DNA of 64,000 nucleotides. It comes from Oenanthe sinensis. Taxonomy: Eukaryota > Streptophyta > Magnoliopsida > Apiales > Apiaceae. The stretch's first letter is position 1. Every line of letters begins with the position of its first letter. The DNA is taken from contig CM053796.1 of assembly GCA_028671895.1 (NCBI GenBank), forward strand, positions 38,748,860 through 38,812,859, in the 5' to 3' direction. The position numbers and the translations under genes are program-made. This document shows, piece by piece, positions 48,033-58,607 of this stretch. The notes below the pieces were generated by a model. That model did not search any database and had not been told where the DNA came from. It was given only the letters and a program-made list of their open reading frames with translations.

Positions 48033-48926
48033 TGTTAGAAAATGGAAAGTTTAAGATATTTTATATATGTTCTTGATGTAATTTCCGGAAACTAACTATT
48101 GGAAGTTGTTTCTTGCTATGAGGACTTAAACTTTCATGTTTGGATCTAAGACATTTTCTTAGTGTAATCCATAGATAAATTTAGTAGAAATTGCTAACTT
48201 GAAATAAGTTTTATTACATGATTAATTAAATTAATTATTACTTTAAATATTATTTTAATATGAATATTGAATCAAAGTTACTGTCAGAGTATACTAGTCA
48301 CTTTCAGTGTATATAAAGTCACTGTCAGAGTAAACAAAGTTACTGTCAGTGTCTTTCAGAGTTTATCAGTAAACTCTAATGGAAGAGGCTGGGTCAGAGT
48401 TTATAAACTCTGATGGACCACTTCATCAGAGTTTCGCAGTAAACTCTGATGGACCACCTCATCAGAGTTTAGCAGTAAACTCTGATGGAAGGCTTAGTCA
48501 GAGTTTGACAGTAAACTCTGATGGAAGGCTGGATCAGAGTTTAACAGTAAACTCTGATGGACTGGCAGAGTTTATAAACTCTGATGGGCTATTTAGCTAA
48601 ACTCTGATGACTGTTACTGATTCTGATATATATTCTATTAAATTCTTTTTAAGTTAGAATAATTATTTTCATTAATGTTTTATCTGCTATTACGTTTTAT
48701 TATATTATATATATATATAAATGTTGGAGATAGAAGGGACGAAGTTTGACACAAGTTTGAGAAAAACCTAGCAGTCATACTCTGTATCTTCCACATTCAT
48801 ATTATACAGATTATACATAGGTTTTCTGGGCGAACTGAGGTGCAAGTCGTTGTTGAGTGCTACGTATCTGTGGATGAAGTACACTGTGATGTTTTATCCT
48901 GGAAGTGATATTGCTGCAACTCAACA
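48033..48926 (+). repeat. Second LTR of the copia array
   Basis: Starts TGTTAGAAAATGGAAAG straight after a purine-rich tract. Contains a palindrome-rich 36-bp minisatellite (48370-48590) and the TATATATATATAAATG promoter block near 48708. The right end at CTCAACA (48926) is inferred. It is followed by leader and gag rather than by flanking DNA, so it is shared between one complete and one partial element. Confidence 0.75.
48370..48600. repeat. 36-bp minisatellite in copia LTR
   Basis: Four to five units built around AGTAAACTCTGATGGA and TCAGAGTTT. AAACTCTGA and TCAGAGTTT are reverse complements, so each unit is a potential hairpin. Because the period is a multiple of three, one frame stays open through the array. 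The 5' LTR at 42720-42790 keeps only one unit. Confidence 0.85.
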
Positions 48927-49242
48927 CAGCGTAGTGGGGCAATAATCTTGTCAAGAACAGTCAATACTTCTTGCAAGGCTTGGCGACTCAGCAGTTCTTT
49001 TGATTTTATCAGTGTATGCTTAAAGCTTCTGTTATAGCTAAATATTCTATCTTTTCTCTTGTCTTTGCAATTACTGATTTATATATCTTGTTTCTACCTT
49101 CGTGCTTTGTTTTGTTAATTGGTTTAATCTACCTGTTCTTGTTAAATTATTTATATAACTGCCCCATTGTTGTGTTTAGTTGTGAATTACTCCCAACAAT
49201 CTTGAAGAGATTATCTGTGTTATATATTGAAATTAACAAGAT

Positions 49243-49830
49243 TGTTAACGAAACTGAAACTCCTGTTGTTGGTGGTACTACTTCTGGGTCTGGGGTTACT
49301 GCTATTGCCATTGATTAGGCTATGTACCATTTCCCACAACCTATTGATCTATCTGGTATGCCTGATAAGTTCAGTGGTGGAGCTGGCTTTTCTCGTTGGC
49401 AAAAAAAGATGAAGTTGTGGTTAACGGTTAAGGGTCTATGGCCGGTGGTGCAGTATGATCCTCCTGTTGTGAATCAAGAGCAGGCTGACTCTGTTAAGGT
49501 ATATGCTTTGTGGGCCGAAAAGGATGGAGGGACAAGGGCTGCCATTTTGGCAGCTTTAGCGAACACTATGTTCAATGTTTATTCATCGGATGTCTTCACT
49601 GCTAAACTCTTATGAGAGAAGCTGTACCAAACCCACAATACTGACTTTCAGGGTCTGAAAAAGTATAGTATGACAAGGTTCCTTGAGTTCAAGCTGGTGG
49701 ATACAAAATCCATGACTGAGCAGGTGCACGAATTTGAGATGTTGGTACATGCTTTGAAGGAGTCTGGAATGGACCTTCCTGAGAAGTTTCAGGTTATGTC
49801 GATGATTGAAAAGCTTCTGTTAGAGCTAAG
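49243..49830 (+). pseudogene. Second copia gag fragment, truncated
   Basis: Near-identical to the gag at 43422: VNETETPVVGG, MPDKFSGGAGFSRW, KLVDTKSMTEQVHEFEML. Its own start codon is altered (ATT for ATG), there are stops at 49316-49318 and 49613-49615, and it breaks off at GATTGAAAAGCTTCT near 49817, where leader sequence resumes. Confidence 0.85.
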
Positions 49831-49975
49831 TATTCTATTTTTTCTCTTGTCTTTGTAGTTACTGATTTATATATCTTGTTTCTACCTCCGTGCTTTGTTT
49901 TATTAATTGGTTTAATCTACCTGTTCTTGTTAAATTATTTATATAACTGCCCCATTATTGTATTTAGTTTTGAAA
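49818..49975 (+). repeat. Leader segment re-joined after truncated gag
   Basis: This piece repeats the copia leader seen at about 49030-49190 and 43210-43370 (GCTAAGTATTCTAT, TTACTGATTTATATATCTTG, CTGTTCTTGTTAAATTATTT). It joins the gag at a shared AAAGCTTCTGTTA word and leaves the element after TTTAGTTTTGAA. Confidence 0.8.
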
Positions 49976-50229
49976 AGGATCCAATAATAAGTTTGGACAG
50001 GACAAACTCTATGAATAATGCTTCTTTAGAAGAGATTTATGTGTCTGACTAGCTACACATTATGAATTCTACCAGCCACCATATAATTACAATCAACAAA
50101 CACCTCGTATACTGGTTTGATCGGATCTTTGGCACTAAAAAATCGTCGAATGAGATTTCCTTCGAATGGGCAGTTAGCACAACACTTGAGCATTTTTATC
50201 TCTTTCATCTCTGCTCCATGATCCGAGTA
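49976..50229. other. Unassigned sequence left of a solo LTR
   Basis: Between the copia array and the solo LTR. No domain was recognised in six frames. It becomes continuous with 51150 onward if the solo LTR is removed, so it is the pre-insertion host or older repeat DNA. Confidence 0.4.
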
Positions 50230-50234
50230 CTAAT

Positions 50235-51144
50235 TGTTGTACCAGCTTTTATACAATGCAGGGCGTGCCCTGTATTTGGTGGTAGGAGGGTGCCGCGTCC
50301 CGTGCAGGGATGGACCTCGATTGGCTTGGTTCAAACCGTTTGCCTTGGCCCGATAATGTCTCCGTCGTCTATGCCTATTATTATATGCATTTTTCTACAA
50401 GTAGGTAGGCGCGCTCAGCCTCTCTTTCATGGGAAGGCGCGCCCTACTCCGTCCTAGATTCGGTCAAATGCACCGCTGTCACTTGACTTATTTCGTTAAT
50501 ATCTTCTCCATCTATGTATGTTAATGCCTATTGAAGACCATAGCTTCATATTCTTCGGGTTGCCCTCGTAGGGGAGTTATGATGTGCTGCTAATCTTGTC
50601 TTGGAAGTCCCTGTACTCAGGTGTGTTGTCCTCATCTGGGGGCTCAGGACATGTCCTACTTTTGCGGTGGATCTAGTGTTGGCCTCCAGTCATGCGGTGA
50701 AAATAGTTGTAGTGGACCGACTATAGCCCACGGTTTCCGGGCCAACGTCAGATTCATGAAATTCTTGGGCCTTATACTGGGTTTTGACCTATCCAAACAA
50801 GCCCGAATGTAGAGTCTTCTTTTAAGAAGGTTCATCTTGTTAATTATCTAATCTGATCCAAATTAGGGTTCTGTTCTCCTACCGGGCCTCTACTTTGCCA
50901 AGAAGTACGTGAGATTGATCCTTTATTTTCCTTATAAATAGAGGTATGTAGGCACATTGTTGGGAGTCAGAATTATTAGAGCTCACAGACGTTAGATAAC
51001 AAAATTCCAATTATTCTGAAACCTAGCAATCTCAGCCCCCAATCTCATACAAACCACTACACTCTAGTGATAACTCGGCCTCGTTAGATCTTTTTCCAGT
51101 AAAAAACCTCAATATTTATTGATTACCAGATTTCTCCCTCAACA
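50235..51144 (+). mobile_element. Solo LTR, family B, perfect 5-bp TSD
   Basis: Starts TGTTG and ends CAACA, flanked on both sides by CTAAT (50230-50234 and 51145-51149). Length 910 bp. TTATAAATAGAGG at about 50933 is a good TATA box, followed about 40 bp later by a leader-like region, which sets the orientation. The sequence is markedly more GC-rich than family A and unrelated to it or to the copia LTRs. No internal domain is adjacent. Class (Ty3 or copia) cannot be told from the LTR alone. Confidence 0.9.
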
Positions 51145-51149
51145 CTAAT

Positions 51150-51724
51150 GAAGCTAACGATAATAATCTCTCTCTAGCTTCTGCTCATATAGTCCAGCTT
51201 ATGTCTTACTACAATACATGTCCTACCGGTCCAAACGAAATGCCACAATTAAGCAGGTATACTTTCTCAATCACTTTGTTTATACAACATGTCTGTTGAC
51301 AGTTGAGCTGCTGATCATTTAACTAATTCTTTTAGCTTCGTACGAGACAACAAATAAAAACTGAAATAGAATAGAGAAAAGTGGTCATGAGGTCATCCTC
51401 ACGAATATGTTAGACTTAAATCCAATACAAAATTGGAATGACAATTTTGTAAATATAGTTTCATCCCTGCATTCACATAAAATACTCATATGTCATTATT
51501 ATATTTTATTTTAACTTCAGGATAATACGTGAAGATGACCTCAGGAGCATCAAGCTCAATAGAATAATACCCGCAATTAGCGGATTGTAGACTTTGGGTT
51601 TCACACACACCTTTAAATTATACAGACATGGACACATGGATAAGTCCATATATAAGTACAAAGTTTGACTCATTGCAGGTTTGGCATGAATCGCATATAC
51701 ATGGTACTACACTAGTACTGTAGT
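51150..51724. other. Non-coding stretch between solo LTR and hAT-like element
   Basis: No gene was recognised. A short open stretch just right of the solo LTR reads plausibly as protein on the plus strand but matches nothing I know. Confidence 0.4.
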
Positions 51725-52845
51725 TAGACCTGGCCAAACAAGCGGGCCGGGCGAGCCGTGCCTGTTCGCCGGCGAGCTGTGCCGGTTCGTCGGCGAGCCG
51801 GTTTGGCCAGGTCGTGACTCGGGCACGACACTCGGTTGTAGACGAGCCATGCCGAGTCGGGCCGGTTCGGAAAAAATCTGGCTCGTGTACAGCTCGGTGG
51901 GTTAAACGGGTTTCATTTTTTTATTTTATTTTAAATTTTTATTCTATTTAATATTACAGTCCAACGGTTCGTTACGTCGCTTGCCGTGCCGTGCCTAGGC
52001 GGGTTTGACGAGTCCGTGACTCTGAGTGAAGCATAACTACCTTGCATTTTAATATATATTGCTTTATTTTTGCATTTTTCTTTTTTAAAAAAAGAATATG
52101 TTCAACTGTAACATTTTCTTACATATAAGAAAAATAAGATATAATTTAGCACTATTATTAATTTTAACAAAAAAGAGTGTGTTTCAAATTATGGTCTTAT
52201 TTAGGATTCTTTAAAATAAATAATAATTAACCTATTTCTAACTCTTTTATTTCATATGTTCATTATTTTTTTGAAAATAAATAAAAATTTAAGGTTGGGT
52301 TTTATTTCATTTTTTTTTAAAAATAAATATTTATTTCATACGAATATTTTTGGAATAAAAGAGGACGGTACCTCTATAAATTTTATTAATTAAAAAATAT
52401 TTTATAAATAATTTGAGAGGACACCTCTCTAAAAAAACGGAACAAAACATTTGTACATAATAAACAAATACAAAACAAATTATTTGTAAAATATTTTTTT
52501 AATTAATAAAATTTGTAGAGGTATATGCTTTTTTTACTAGTATACTTTATGATTTGCAATTAATAGGACAATACCATCCTTGAACCGCAATTTTCCAATT
52601 CAATTTTCTCTATTTTTCTTTAAGCACTAGACCAATCATTGAGATATCTAAACAATGTGAATTTTTTTATTTTTCTATGGATGTCATGTGAGATACGTAC
52701 CGTGCCCGGCTGCCCTGAGCCGTGCCAGGCTGTCTCGTCACAATTTAGACGGGTTGGCGAGCGGTCCATGCCAGTCTCAATTCAATATTCCCGATTTTTT
52801 GACGGTTCACACCGATTCACGACTTGGCGCGTGTGGCCAATTCCA
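51725..52845. mobile_element. Non-autonomous hAT-like element
   Basis: Left end TAGACCTGGCCAAAC and the reverse complement of the right end TGGAATTGGCCACAC agree at 11 of 15 positions. Flanks ACTGTAGT (51717-51724) and ATTGTAGT (52846-52853) agree at 7 of 8, as for an hAT target duplication. Both ends carry GC-rich sub-terminal repeats with GGGCCGG, GAGCCG and CGTGCC words, while the centre is AT-rich. No transposase. A smaller inverted-repeat element sits inside it at 52369-52524. Confidence 0.75.
52369..52524. repeat. Nested inverted repeat (~46-bp arms)
   Basis: Left arm GTACCTCTATAAATTTTATT onward and right arm ending AATAAAATTTGTAGAGGTAT pair almost fully across about 46 bp, separated by a ~60-bp loop. 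Looks like a small MITE inserted in the hAT-like element. Confidence 0.75.
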
Positions 52846-53238
52846 ATTGTAGTAGTTAGTTGTACTACAGAATTGAAAAATAAAGGACTTGTGCTCTGCC
52901 GTTCGCTTCAATGATTAAATTACCAATATTTCTTATTTCAAACTCTTCCGTCAAAGGGTTCAAATTATTTACCATACAATAATGAAGTTGTTGGTGATAT
53001 TCTATATATATTAGGAATGTTATTTCTAACGGTACGTGGTGAAATTACTCGGTCCATGCACCATCAAATTTGGATTACTGATAATGGTCTTGATATACCT
53101 TGATATACCTGAGGATGACCCAGTAGCACCCTCATGTTAAAAGATTTTATAATACAAATACAATAATATTTATGTAAATGCACATGGAAGAATTTAATAT
53201 TTACAAAAATGATATTCAGAATTTATACTAGAAACTAA

Positions 53239-53494
53239 TACTCCCTCCGTCCCACCCAATTGTTATCACTTTTTTTTCACTTTCTGGCACGCATTTTAAG
53301 GTGAATTTTAAGGATAGTTCCATAACTTATTTTTAAAATTTTCTTTTTTTGTATAAAAATAGGATTGTTCTATTTTTATACAAAAAAGGAAAATTTCAAA
53401 AATAAATTATGGAACTATCCTTAAAATTCACCTTAAAATGCGTGCCAGACACCCCATTTTGAAATGATAACAACTCAACGGGACGGAGGGAGTA
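53239..53494. mobile_element. Stowaway MITE (cluster copy 1)
   Basis: TA-CTCCCTCCGTCCCACCCAAT at the left and CGGGACGGAGGGAG-TA at the right. The arms pair almost throughout (GCACGCATTTTAAGGTGAAT with ATTCACCTTAAAATGCGTGC), so the element is a nearly full-length hairpin of 256 bp. Confidence 0.92.
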
Positions 53495-53978
53495 TAACTT
53501 TATGTAGCACCTATAGCAAGTGAGGTCTTCCTCATGCCCAGTTTTCTCATAGATAAATTATATATAAGTGTTTTACTTTGAGGAATGGTTGGCCTGCTGA
53601 TTTTGTGCCTGATTTCTGTCAAATTTTCGGTTCAAACTTAATGTTTATTGTTTCCTCCGCTTAGATACGAACCACATAAATTTTTCTCAATAAATAAATA
53701 ATTTTTTTTACAAATAATATTTTGTTGTATTATTTTGGGTTAATAGCTTCTGAGGAATAGCTAGTTTAGACTTGAGCAATCGTACAGATTGAAGTATTGT
53801 CAAACAAAAAAGCTCATCCTTTTGGAAATAAAAGGCGAGTTATATCGTTTTCGTTTAAAATGTGTTAAAGGGAAAAAATGGAAATACGTCCGGCGGATTA
53901 AATAAACGGAACATTTTTATTTCTTGGAATTGCTAAAACGCGGTATTGCCTTTACGCGGATAATACGTACGTAAGTAG

Positions 53979-54163
53979 TACTGACTTTGTACCACTCAAT
54001 TGTTAACGTTTCAGAGAGAAGGTCCGGCACGCATTTTATAATTAAATTTGTATTCAGAAAAAAAATTAAAAATAACTTATGAAACTATACTTTATATGCA
54101 CCTTAAAATGCATATCGGACCTTCTCTTCGAAACGTTAACAATTGGGTGGGACGGAGGGAGTA
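53979..54163. mobile_element. Stowaway MITE (cluster copy 2)
   Basis: Ends TA-CTGACTTTGTACCACTCAAT and GGGTGGGACGGAGGGAG-TA; the left terminus has drifted. Arms GAGAAGGTCCGGCACGCATT and AATGCATATCGGACCTTCTC pair. 185 bp. Confidence 0.85.
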
Positions 54164-54241
54164 CATGTTTAGTGAAATCGTGTTGTGAATATAAATTAAG
54201 AGAATAAAGTTGTTGATAATCTCATGAAATTATTTAAGGTG

Positions 54242-54493
54242 TACTCCCTCAGTCCCGACTCATTTGTTTACGTTTCGGAGAGAAGGTCCGACACGCATTT
54301 TAAGGTACATATAAAGTATAGTTCCCTAACTTATTTTTAATTTTTTTTTTGAATAAAAATTTAAACATTGAATTTTTATTCAAAAACAAAAAATTGTAAA
54401 AATAAATTACGGAACTATACTTTATATGTACCTTAAAATGCGTGACGGACCCTCTCTCCGAAACGTAAACAAATGGGTGAGACGGACGGAGTA
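54242..54493. mobile_element. Stowaway MITE (cluster copy 3)
   Basis: Ends TA-CTCCCTCAGTCCCGACTCAT and GGGTGAGACGGACGGAG-TA; internal arms CGGAGAGAAGGTCCGACACG and CGTGACGGACCCTCTCTCCG pair. Same subfamily as copy 2, 79 bp away. Confidence 0.88.
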
Positions 54494-56913
54494 AGTGTTT
54501 TTAGTATGTAATTATAATAATATTGTTCTGTATTTATATTTATATGAGAATTTTTTTTTAAATTCAGAAAAGTTATGTGAAGGAAACTGAAGAATATTAA
54601 TCTCACAAATTAAATTATAATTTTTATTTTAATAGCTAGTTTTTTATGTATTTAAATGATTTTGTAAATTTAAATGATAAATTCAATAATACGCGGGGTT
54701 TATGTATTTTAAATTATAGATTTAAATAAGGAACATACTGGGACTTCCAAATTAATTTGTAAAAAAATTCTCAAATAATATGTGTGTTATTTTTATTTTT
54801 ATTGACTATAAAAATAATAAATATGAAATATACCGTGACTTGGAGTTAAATAGATAAAACTAATTCAAACATATCACCATCTATGTTACATTATTTGGGA
54901 CAATAAGTCATTTATGTCATATTATTTGGGATAATTATTGATATCAAATATGATACTTTTATCACAACTCTTCAAATAAAAAAATATGAATTTTTATAAA
55001 AATTGATCATTTATAAATAGCAAAATTTTATAAAATAGACAATTATATATATGTTTTACATTTTATATATTACAAGTTTATAACCCGTGCAAAGCACGGA
55101 ATGAATAACTAATATTAGGTAAATTTATTTTTTATATTATATTTTATTGATATTTACTATAAAATTTTATAACATTGATAATTTATGTTAATATAATATT
55201 ATCCGTGAGTACTAGCATAAAAGGAGGATTACGGGGGGTTAGAGTTGTATGTTATTATACAATGATATATATATATTAATATTCATAAACTTTAATGATA
55301 TATTAAAAAAAATTATATGATAAATAGGATTCTTAAAATAGAAAATATAGTTAATAGTTTAAATATAATGTAACATTATGCATGAGAAGTTGTATAAAAA
55401 AAGAAGAGGTTAGAGTTGTATGTATGATATATATATTTTTTAAATTTTGATTTTATTAAAATTGAATTGTTAAGATCGTTTTTATGGTTCATTTAAAATT
55501 GGATGGTTAGAATCTTTTTTATGATTCACCTTGGATTAAATTTTTTAATCTTTCGGGTATAATAATATAACATAGATGTTTTGAAATTTGAATGTTAAAT
55601 GGAAATAATTATATATCTATTATTAAATCAAAAACTATAACGACCATTTCGGAATGCTAGCTGTATCTGTCAACTCTTGCTCTCCAAGAAACAAATTATT
55701 TATTTACGTGTAAAAAATTTAAAAAGGCAAGGCACAAAAGGGGAAAAAAAAAAAAGAATAATCAAATCTCATGTAGTCATGTCCATGCATGCAACCCCAC
55801 TTTTTGTCAAATTTAACCGGGAGCCTGTTCACATAGTAAAGGTTTCAGGTCAAGAAAGACGCGTAAATATTTAAACCCTGTCTCGCATCATACGACTCGG
55901 TCTTTGCCACCTACGCTAGTCGGTGCCCAAGACTAACGCTCTGCTCTCGTGATTTTTATGCGCGGAAAATAGAGTAAATTAAAAGAAAGTATGTGTGACA
56001 AGTTTTACTGACTTGTTCCTGAGTTTAAAAATAAAAAAATGAAAATAATTTCATTAGTATGTTCCCAAATTGAAAGGAAAACATGTAATTGATTGTTAAA
56101 TTATAATTTTATATTTAAATTTAAAAGATAAGAATTAGATAATACTAGTATATTAATAATATCAAATCTTTTTTAATTTACACCCATCACTTTTTCCATT
56201 CCATTTTTAAAATAAAAGTTTTGAAAGGAAAATATATAAAATTTTCATTAACTTACATTTACTTTTCCTTTTTTATAACAATCGGACTTAAAAATTCCGA
56301 ATATTACAATTTTTGTCTGTAAGCTGAACCAAATTATTATTATGTTTATCGTATATAATTACATACAAATTTAGAATTTTATAGCATATCACAATAGTCA
56401 ACTATATATACTCTTTGATATAGTTATTGACTGATTGTTACTCCCTTCGAGTGGTGAGTTCGATTTTTTTCTTCGACGACAAAATATTGATAGAAGAGTC
56501 GTGTTATACAAATTTATATTTTTATAAACTTTTTAATAATAATTAAAAGACACATATTTTCGTACCTCTTGTTAAATCTGTCCCGAATTATACGTACATA
56601 TCTTAATTTCGCACACATTAAGCTGGTTATGTGGGTCCAACTGCATGTTTGCGTATGTCTACCGGGATTTGCCGGTCAATCGATTAAGTGGGAAACGTCC
56701 TCTAGCCAACCTGTTATCCAAGACCACAGTATACAAAACCCCAATAATACTTTTTATTCCGTTCACATTTTAATATTTCACACTTTATACACACACACAA
56801 ATACGTAACACTTGCTTCTTCTGCTCAACTAAATCTCTCTTTCACTCTTCTCTCGTAAGCTAACTTAGCAAATATAACTAGTGTTCAAGAAGAGTACTAT
56901 TGATATTTTTCTA
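54494..56913. other. Intergenic and WRKY promoter
   Basis: AT-rich with no coding pattern up to the WRKY leader. Within about 500 bp upstream of the WRKY ATG there are TGAC-core words on either strand, including GGTCAA (complement TTGACC, a W-box core) near 56673 and GTCAA near 56397, which would suit auto- or cross-regulation by WRKY factors. These are short motifs and may be chance. Confidence 0.45.
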
Positions 56914-58607
56914 ATGGGCAACTCAACATTTTTCGATGAGCTGGGGTTCTCTTTTGCAAGCCTTTTGGATGGTTTGGATGGTGAGAAGAGGCTTTTTGAC
57001 ATGCTGAGTAGTGAAGATATGTACAATCATTCTACATCTATATATGATCTTATTCAGCTTCCTTCAATGGAAGTGCAGCTGCAGCAACAACAACCACTTG
57101 CTTCCGCCGTAGCGGAAACATCTGAGGTTCTTAACGATGCAGAGACACCCAACTCCTCTTCTATTTGTACTTCAGCCCCTGATGCACTAAAAGATGATGA
57201 TCAACAGAGCAAAAGAAGTCAAGTTGGAAAGAACAAAAAAATGTAACACTTTATTTCTTAAAAACAAATCAAGTTACTACTTACTTCTAGTTCTTGTAGT
57301 CACAGCTAGCTGTTAAGTGGTGTTTTATAATTTATTTTATAATAAATTAAATAGTGGTTCAATAGAGCACAATTGGATAATCCAAATTTATAAAGGGCTA
57401 GTGGTTTAGTATGTGTTTTTTACGAAATTTATTTGGATTTTTGCAGGCCTAAATCGGAGAAGATGATCGTGAAAAAGCAAAGGGAGCCGAGATTTGCGTT
57501 TATGACAAAGACTGATATTGATAACTTGGATGATGGCTTTAGATGGAGGAAATATGGCCAAAAAGCAGTCAAAAATAGTCCTTTTCCGAGGTATATACTC
57601 GCGTACTACTTTAGTCCATAGATCTATATAATATCTACTATATCAATGTATATGTAATATTATGTATTATTATAATATTTTTAGATCTATAGAGTAGAAC
57701 ATATGATGCCAAATTGTTTGTTAGATCGGGCATCAGAGAAAACGACTTTAGGTGGAGAAGACTATTATACTTAACCGCGAGTAAAACTGAGAATTTTGTA
57801 TACTGACAAAATAATAGACGCAATATCATTTATATGTGCATGTTTTTAATTTTGTTAACTAAAATTTATATTCATCTATTTGAGTCGTGCAAAGTACCTA
57901 TTTAAACAACTTGTGTTTGAGTGCATAAAGAATACACAATGGATACATTGACGGAAATTTCGTATTTGAAATTAAAGATCACCCGCATGAATATATTTCC
58001 GCAAGTACTAAAGTACACATGATCGCTATCCCCGTACACTTAACTATATTGTCATTTGCTGTTTCTGATAAGTTATTTATAAATTACTTATAAGATAAGT
58101 CATTTATAAATTACTTATAAGATAAGTCAAATACACAGTATATATTCCAACTATTTGATGTAAATTTACCTACAAATATTAATTTTGTGCAGGAGCTACT
58201 ATCGTTGCACTAGTACATCTTGCGGTGTGTTGAAGAGAGTGGAAAGATCATCGACGGACCCTTCAATTGTTGTTACTACTTATGAAGGCAACCACAAGCA
58301 TTTATGCCCGGTAACACACCCCGGTGCCATTGCAATCTTACCGGAACGTCCTTGCCCTTTTCGCGGTGATGCTTATAACATTCAGCAACTGCAACAACAA
58401 GGCTATGCAGCTAGTACTCCAACATCTTTTCCGAACTTGCGAGCTACTAGTTACAGTCCTTTAGATGTTCCTAACCATGTTGCTGAAGAAACACACTTGT
58501 CGTTTTCGCCTTCGTGTTTGTTTAGAGATCAGGGGCTTCTCCAAGACATGGTGTCATCCCGAATGCAATCAGAGGAGAAGAAAAATGCTGAGCCAGATTA
58601 CGAGTAG
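56914..58607 (+). CDS. WRKY transcription factor, group IIc
   Basis: Three exons (56914-57242, 57447-57590, 58193-58607) join in phase to 295 aa. The start is the ATG before GNSTFFDELGF. A single WRKY domain follows: REPRFAFMTKTDIDNLDDGF, WRKYGQK (143-149), then SYYRC and a C-X4-C-X23-H-X-H zinc finger (Cys163, Cys168, His192, His194). The intron after PFPR splits the Arg158 codon, the conserved intron of groups I and IIc. The domain is closest in my memory to the WRKY48/WRKY23 type. After the finger, GVLKRVERSS has Leu where Lys is usual. The C-terminus has an acidic/aromatic LFRDQGLLQDMV motif seen in IIc relatives. It should bind W-boxes (TTGAC) in the nucleus. A basic KKQ stretch before the domain may serve as a nuclear signal. 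No damage was seen. Confidence 0.93.

Larger units (their letters stand above)
42594..49975 (+). mobile_element. Decayed Ty1/copia retrotransposon with an extra LTR-gag unit
   Basis: Order: 5' LTR (42594 to about 43106), leader, gag, protease, integrase, reverse transcriptase, RNase H, a purine-rich tract GTGGGGGA (48024-48031), second LTR (48033 to about 48926), then a second leader plus gag fragment to about 49817, and finally a re-joined piece of leader to about 49972. Both LTRs begin TGTTAGAAAATG. LTR ends are placed at CAACA but are uncertain because the same internal sequence follows both, and no standard tRNA-Met primer site was found. A right-hand target duplication could not be confirmed. 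The domain order integrase before reverse transcriptase makes it copia. Confidence 0.88.

Noticed and set aside
48379..48600. Open frame coding a Ser-Asp-Gly-rich 12-residue repeat protein
   Set aside because: It is the 36-bp LTR minisatellite read in one frame. The period being a multiple of three keeps it open; no start context or conservation supports a protein.
49987..49991. ATAAG as a right-hand target duplication matching ATAAG before the copia 5' LTR
   Set aside because: The element does not end in a CA terminus there, and a 5-base match in AT-rich DNA is likely by chance.
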